Source: DAOUBF01 sp034432795 (GTDB taxonomy: Bacteria; Chloroflexota; Anaerolineae; DSLN01). Taken from it: 64,000 bases of DNA. The notes under the pieces are model-generated. The model saw nothing but the letters and a program-made list of their open reading frames with translations, ran no database searches and was not told the origin of the DNA. Position numbers and translations under genes: made by a program. The stretch's first letter is position 1, and each line of letters begins with the position of its first letter. This document shows, one piece after another, positions 59,759-64,000 of this stretch. The stretch covers positions 1 through 64,000 of the forward strand of contig DAOUBF010000088.1 of assembly GCA_034432795.1 (NCBI GenBank), in the 5' to 3' direction.

Positions 59759-60034
59759 CTAGCGGTAATCCAACTCGCCGATAATGTAAAGGTCGCCCTG
59801 ATAGCGGACGCCCCCGGCCGAGAACGCCGGCAGCCTTTCAACTGTCTCCGAATCATATATGCCGACTGCCACCCAGTAGTGATCGGGTGGCAGGCCAGCC
59901 GGTAGCGTCACGCGATGCTGGTCAAGCACCTCGTCCCCGGCGTCCCACAAGACGGTTGGGAGGATGTTGTCCACCGGCATGGCGTCATCCTGGGCCAGCA
60001 CCTCGCCCCGCCCGTTCCAGATATGAATAAACAC
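59759..60034 (-). pseudogene. C-terminal domain fragment, probably from a membrane glycosyltransferase
   Basis: 91 codons on the minus strand give a beta-sandwich-like domain (FIHIWNGRGEVLAQDD, LPAGLPPDHYWVAVGIYDSE, GDLYIIGELDYR). In other proteins such a domain forms the C-terminus of large membrane glycosyltransferases, where it follows many helices. Here it has a start at 60034 but no helices, so it is probably a remnant after loss of the 5' part, although a stand-alone small protein is possible. It is convergent with sucD. Confidence 0.45.
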
Positions 60035-60092
60035 TTGGTTGAATTATGTACCATATAGGCGTATAATGGGGTTTATATCAGGGGACACTGGG

Positions 60093-60758
60093 ATGACGAT
60101 CTCACCCCGCGGCACACTGGACCGGGAACTGGCGCGCCTGCGCGACGAACTGTTGCGCCTGGGCAGCCTGGTAGATAGCGCCATTGAACGCGCCCTCCGC
60201 GCCTTGCAGACGCGCGACTTGGCCCTGGCCCGCCAGGTGATCCAGGACGACCAGGCTATCAACGACCTGCGCTATAAGATTGAGGAGGATTGCCTGGCGC
60301 TGATCGCCACGCAACAGCCCGCCGCTGTAGACCTGCGCACGACGGTCGCCATCCTCAACATCATTATTGACCTGGAACGCATGGCTGACCACGCCGCCGG
60401 CATCGCCGAGATCGTCATCCGCATGGGCACGGAACCCCTGCTCAAGCCCCTGATTGACATCCCCCGCATGGCCCAGATTGACCGCGAGATGCTGCGCCGC
60501 AGCCTGGATGCCTTTATCGCCCACGACCCCGACCTGGCCCGCGAGGTGGCCCAACGCGACGACGAGGTGGACCACCTGTACAATCAAATCTTCCGCGAGC
60601 TGTTAACCTTCATGATTGAAGACCCCAAGACGATCACGCGGGCGACCTATCTGCTGTGGATCGCGCACAACCTGGAGCGCATCGGCGACCGCGTCACCAA
60701 TATCAGCGAACGGGTCGTTTTTATGACTACCGGTATCGTCCGTGAACTGAATGTGTGA
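60093..60758 (+). CDS. phoU: PhoU-family phosphate-signalling protein
   Basis: 221 residues with two PhoU three-helix repeats: LDRELARLRDELLRLGSLVDSAIERALRAL ... LRTTVAILNIIIDLERMADHA and MLRRSLDAFIAHDPDLAREVAQRDDEVDHLYNQI ... LLWIAHNLERIGDRVTNISE. The E..R..D metal-binding positions (LERMADH, LERIGDR) are intact. PhoU connects the Pst transporter to PhoR and prevents uncontrolled phosphate uptake. ATG 60093 was chosen (AGGGG upstream); a TATAAT lies just before at about 60062. No pst genes are adjacent. Confidence 0.9.
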   Translation: MTISPRGTLDRELARLRDELLRLGSLVDSAIERALRALQTRDLALARQVIQDDQAINDLRYKIEEDCLALIATQQPAAVDLRTTVAILNIIIDLERMADHAAGIAEIVIRMGTEPLLKPLIDIPRMAQIDREMLRRSLDAFIAHDPDLAREVAQRDDEVDHLYNQIFRELLTFMIEDPKTITRATYLLWIAHNLERIGDRVTNISERVVFMTTGIVRELNV

Positions 60759-60764
60759 TCGTCC

Positions 60765-62456
60765 CTAGCCTGCGCAGCAACTCAACTTGGCCACGTCCTT
60801 CTCAAAGGACAATACGGCCAGCTTCAGCCCTTCAACGTTGGTCAGATAGGGGAACATCGTCTCCCGCAGTTCGCGCACGGTGATGCCAAAGCGAATCGCC
60901 AGCACCGCCGTCTGGATCATCTCCCCCGCTTCCGGCGCCAGGATGTGTGCGCCGAGCAGGCGGTCGGTGGCTGCGTCGGCGACGAGCTTGATCAGCCCAC
61001 GCGTGTCGCGCGCGGCCAGCGCACGAGGGACATGAACCATGGGCAGTGTGCTCACCTTCACCTCATACCCCTGTTCACGGGCCTGCGCTTCGGTAAGCCC
61101 GGCGCTGGCGATCTGCGGGTCGGTGAAGGTGATACGCGGGATGTAGCCGGCGTCGTAAACCCGGCCCGCATCGGTGAGCGCGTTCTCCGCTGCCAGCATA
61201 CCGGCATAGGCCGCCACGTACACGAACATGTCCCGCCCGGTCACGTCACCCGCCGCGTAAACAAATGGGTTGGAGGTTTGCAGTTGGTCATTGACCAGGA
61301 TTTCGCCGCGTTTGCCGAGTGTCACCCCGGCCTCTTCCAGACCCAGGCCAGCGGTGTTCGGGCGGCGGCCGGTGGCCACCAGCAACTGCTCGGCGTCAAA
61401 GCGCATCTCGGCGCCGTCCTTCGTCCCGGTCAGGATAGTGCGGCCATCCCGCCTTTCCACACGGGTCGTCTTGAAAGCGGGCACGATGCGCAGGCCCTCC
61501 TCTTCCAGGTACCCGGCCAGGGCCGCACTGATGTCCTCATCCTCAAATGGAGCGATACGCGGTAGCACTTCCAGCACCGTCACAACCGTCCCGGCGCGGG
61601 CGTAAGCCTGCGCCAGCTCCAGCCCGACGGCGTTGGCCCCAAGGACGATCATGGACCGGGGCAGTTCCTTGAGGGCCAGGGCGGAGGTGCTATCCAGGTA
61701 GGGGACTTCGTCCAGGCCGGGGATGGGGGGCGCCCAGGGCGAAGCGCCGGTGGCGATGATGATTTTGCCAGGGGCGTAAGACCGGCCGTCAATCTCAACG
61801 CCGTTCTTGCCGGTGAGCCTGGCGCGGCCCTGGATGTAGGTGATTTCGGGGTAGGCTGCCAGCACATCCTCATACTTGGCCTGGCGCAGTTCCTTGACCA
61901 ATGCGTCTTTGTGGGCAATGACTTCCGGCCAACTGATCCGGCCCGGCACAGTGTGCACACCGCGGAAGCGATGCTGGCCCGCAAGGTGATACAATTCTAC
62001 CGCGCGAATGAGCGCCTTAGACGGCACGCAGCCGACGTTGACGCACGTGCCGCCGATGGTCTCGGCCTCAACCAGAGCGACCTTGAAGCCAAGTTCGGCG
62101 CCTTTGATCGCCGCGGCAAAGCCGGCCGAGCCGCCGCCGATGACCATCAGATCGTAGTCAGTATGGCCGCTGCGCAGGGGGCGCTCATCGCCGCCTGGCC
62201 GAAGAGCCGCCGCCGGCTGGCGCGCCAGGACTCTAGCGCGGTAACCCGCCCGGCTCACGGCCAGGGACAGCGCCTCATCGCTCACGCCGGGGTCCGCCTT
62301 CACTGTCGCCCGGGCCGATTGCCAGCCCGGAACATCGGCCCTCCGCACACCGGGCACACTCTCCAGTGCCCGCCTCACGTGGAGAGCACAGGAATCACAC
62401 GTCATACCGTGCACTTCCAGTTGAATCGTCTCTTGTTCATTCCTTTGTTCACTCAT
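60765..62456 (-). CDS. merA: Mercuric reductase with N-terminal metal-binding domain
   Basis: 563 residues. The N-terminal HMA domain has GMTCDSC; the flavoprotein core has IGGGSAGFAAAIKGA, the redox pair GGTCVNVGCVPSK and GRRPNTAGLGL; the C-terminus ends KLSCCAG with the vicinal cysteines (560-561) that hold Hg2+. It reduces Hg2+ to Hg0 with NADPH. No merR, merT or merP is adjacent, so its regulation is unknown. A second flavoprotein disulfide reductase of a different subtype follows upstream on the same strand, 141 bases away. Confidence 0.92.
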   Translation of the reverse strand: MSEQRNEQETIQLEVHGMTCDSCALHVRRALESVPGVRRADVPGWQSARATVKADPGVSDEALSLAVSRAGYRARVLARQPAAALRPGGDERPLRSGHTDYDLMVIGGGSAGFAAAIKGAELGFKVALVEAETIGGTCVNVGCVPSKALIRAVELYHLAGQHRFRGVHTVPGRISWPEVIAHKDALVKELRQAKYEDVLAAYPEITYIQGRARLTGKNGVEIDGRSYAPGKIIIATGASPWAPPIPGLDEVPYLDSTSALALKELPRSMIVLGANAVGLELAQAYARAGTVVTVLEVLPRIAPFEDEDISAALAGYLEEEGLRIVPAFKTTRVERRDGRTILTGTKDGAEMRFDAEQLLVATGRRPNTAGLGLEEAGVTLGKRGEILVNDQLQTSNPFVYAAGDVTGRDMFVYVAAYAGMLAAENALTDAGRVYDAGYIPRITFTDPQIASAGLTEAQAREQGYEVKVSTLPMVHVPRALAARDTRGLIKLVADAATDRLLGAHILAPEAGEMIQTAVLAIRFGITVRELRETMFPYLTNVEGLKLAVLSFEKDVAKLSCCAG

Positions 62457-62597
62457 CAGTGATAGACCTCCTTACCGTTATTTAAGCCAACCGGGCTGCA
62501 CAATCCCCCTCCCCCCCATGGGCATATTGCCCGCCCTATGATAACCGGAAAGCCCGGGGTTGTCAAGTCGGTGCCCCTGCGTTTTACCCTTCATGCT

Positions 62598-63971
62598 TCA
62601 TCCCAACGCCCTGGCTGCGCTCTTGACCACCTCGCTTAACGTCGGATGGATATGGATGGATTTGGCGATAGGCTCGGCGCTGCCGTGATTGTACATCGCG
62701 GCCACGACCTCGTGGATCAAGATGTCGGCGTGCGCGCCGAGGATGTGCGCCCCCAGAATCTCGCCGCTCTTTGCGTCGGCGACGATCTTGACGAACCCCT
62801 CCGTCTGGCCCAACGCCTTGGCTCGCCCGCTATGGGCAAACAGGTGCTTGCCCACCCTGACCTCATATCCGGCCTGGCGTGCCTCCCGCTCCGTCAGCCC
62901 CACGCTTGCCACCGTCGGCTCACAGAACACCGCCCGTGGCACGACGCGATAGTCCACTTTCTTCCCCAGCCCACGCACAGCGTTCAGCGCAGCTATCGGC
63001 CCATCATAGGTGGCGCGGTGGGTAAACATCGCCCCGCCATTGGCGTCGCCGATGGACCAGATATTGGGCGCTGTGGTGCGCAGTTCGTTATCTACCCGGA
63101 TCACCCCGCGCTCCAGAGCCACGCCAGCCTGTTCCAGGCCCAGCCCTTCTACGCGCGGGACGCGCCCGGCGGCGAACAGGATCACTTCAGCTTTGAAACG
63201 CCGCGCCTCGCCGCCCACCTGCGCGACAACCACCTTCTGATCCCCCTCGCGCTCCGCATGGAGCACAGGGGCACTTGTGTATAGGTCAATCCCATCGGCG
63301 CGCAGTACCTCGGCCAGGCTGGCAGAGACCTCCTCGTCCTCGTGCGGCAGGACGCGTGGGGCACGGCCCAGCAGGGTCACCTTCGTGCCGAAGCGGGTGT
63401 ACATCTGGGCGAACTCCACGCCGACGTAGCCCGCGCCGATGACGATCATGGAGGCCGGCAGCCGCTCCAACTGAAGCGCCTCGTAGTTGGTGATGAACCC
63501 AACCTCGGCCAGGCCGGAGATGGTCACAGTCGCCGTGCGCGATCCGACGGCCAGGATGGTTTTCTCTGCCGTGATCTGCCTGCCATCCACGCGCAGGTCC
63601 ACCGGCGAGGTCAACTCGGCGTGGCCGGTAAAGAAGTGGATATTCTTGTTCTTGCGGAGCGCCTGATAGATGCCGGCAATGATGCCCTGGACGATGGCGT
63701 CTTTACGGGCGATAGCGGCGGCCAGGTCAAAGGTGACCGCGTCGGGGTTCACACCGCGCACGCCGAACTCGTGGGCGCGCCGTTGGACCAGGTGCATAAC
63801 TTCGGCAGACCTTAACAAGGTCTTGGTGGGGATGCACCCCTCGTTGACTCAGGTGCCGCCGACCTCGCGCATTTCAATCAACGCCACCTTCGCGCCGAGA
63901 TTGGCGGCCATATGCGCGGCGGGCAGGCCCCCCTGCCCGCCACCGATGACGGCGATGTCAAATTTCTCCAT
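62598..63971 (-). CDS. Flavoprotein disulfide reductase with in-frame TGA at a redox cysteine (candidate selenoprotein)
   Basis: Read through one TGA, this is a complete 457-residue pyridine nucleotide-disulfide oxidoreductase: MEKFDIAVIGGGQGGLPAA (FAD site), GGT-TGA-VNEGCIPTKT, GAGYVGVEFAQM (NADH site), GRVPRVEGLGL, and HIHPTLSEVV (active-site His-Glu). The TGA (63849-63851) replaces the first Cys (position 41) of CxxxxC; Cys46 is intact. AAAGGA lies seven bases before ATG 63971. No other stop or frameshift exists. A 7-bp hairpin (63807-63823) lies 32 bases after the TGA. Either UGA encodes selenocysteine, or a point mutation or base error hit exactly that codon. Automatic callers would start at 63818 and lose the FAD domain. 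Confidence 0.8.
63807..63823 (-). promoter_or_regulatory. Candidate bacterial SECIS-like hairpin
   Basis: The mRNA reads AGACCUU-GUU-AAGGUCU: a perfect 7-bp stem with a triloop beginning with G. Thirty-two bases lie between the UGA and the loop, within the range described for bacterial SECIS elements (about 16-37). A smaller GGGG/CCCC hairpin (63828-63840) lies between. Confidence 0.45.
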
Positions 63972-64000
63972 GCGAGCGTCCTTTCGCCGGCCACCAGGCG

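Noticed and set aside
63849..63851. TGA read as tryptophan or glycine through an altered genetic code
   Set aside because: TGA ends many genes in this window at correct positions, including four-base ATGA and GTGA overlaps, so the code is standard.

Overview
The window is about 62-64% GC, densely packed bacterial DNA. No rRNA is present, so the lineage is inferred. The mix of Agl23-type glycosyltransferases with NHL repeats, Thr/Pro-linker surface proteins, a cytochrome-bd-like oxidase subunit carrying a haem c domain, GlnRS, and interspersed GC-rich palindromes fits a Chloroflexota member (Anaerolineae-like) best. TGA is used as an ordinary stop by many genes here (several ATGA overlaps), so the genetic code is standard.

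Layout. 1-5.5 kb: a zinc-ribbon membrane protein, a GH43-type glycosidase, a decayed IS5-family transposase joined to a gene fragment, a secreted clan GH-A-like hydrolase, and RidA. 5.5-6.3 kb: two nucleotidyltransferase (MNT-type) genes, both broken at 7-base homopolymers. 6.4-9.5 kb (minus): a FAD monooxygenase/PNPOx-like fusion, an SDR and an enoyl-CoA hydratase in one operon. 9.6-12.1 kb: an orphan DNA methyltransferase and a PIN toxin-antitoxin pair. 12.2-16.7 kb: a membrane protein, an M19 dipeptidase, and a Fur/Zur-metal ABC operon behind a 7-3-7 palindrome.

16.9-26.8 kb is the most coherent system. A PhnD-like binding lipoprotein, a HAMP-GAF histidine kinase and a NarL-type regulator lie directly upstream of a ferredoxin subunit, NrfD-type membrane subunit, Tat-exported molybdopterin oxidoreductase, TorD-type chaperone and cytochrome c. 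A perfect 22-bp palindrome sits between the regulator gene and the respiratory operon. The layout resembles ttrSR-ttrBCA and the X-S-R modules of arsenic respiration, but the substrate cannot be read from the sequence.

26.8-38 kb: an M3-like peptidase and thiolase (minus), a TauE/SafE exporter whose only well-placed start is ATC, a decahaem lipoprotein built from two pentahaem halves, a large surface protein with three repeats, and tRNA-Val(UAC). 38-46 kb: a phage-like ATPase, a methyltransferase, dnaN, a Lon-like protease, glnS and a DUF5946 protein. 46-52 kb: a HAD phosphatase, a two-subunit bd-like oxidase, a DUF402 protein, a Crp/Fnr regulator and an SDR. 52-60 kb: two large membrane glycosyltransferases and sucCD. 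60-64 kb: phoU, merA, and a second flavoprotein disulfide reductase in which TGA replaces the first redox-active cysteine codon, with a hairpin at SECIS-like distance. This is a candidate selenoprotein.

Across the window several families of short palindromes recur between genes. At least five copies lie inside reading frames (methyltransferase, sensor kinase, TorD, Agl23, SucC) without breaking them, resembling the in-frame palindromic elements of Rickettsia.
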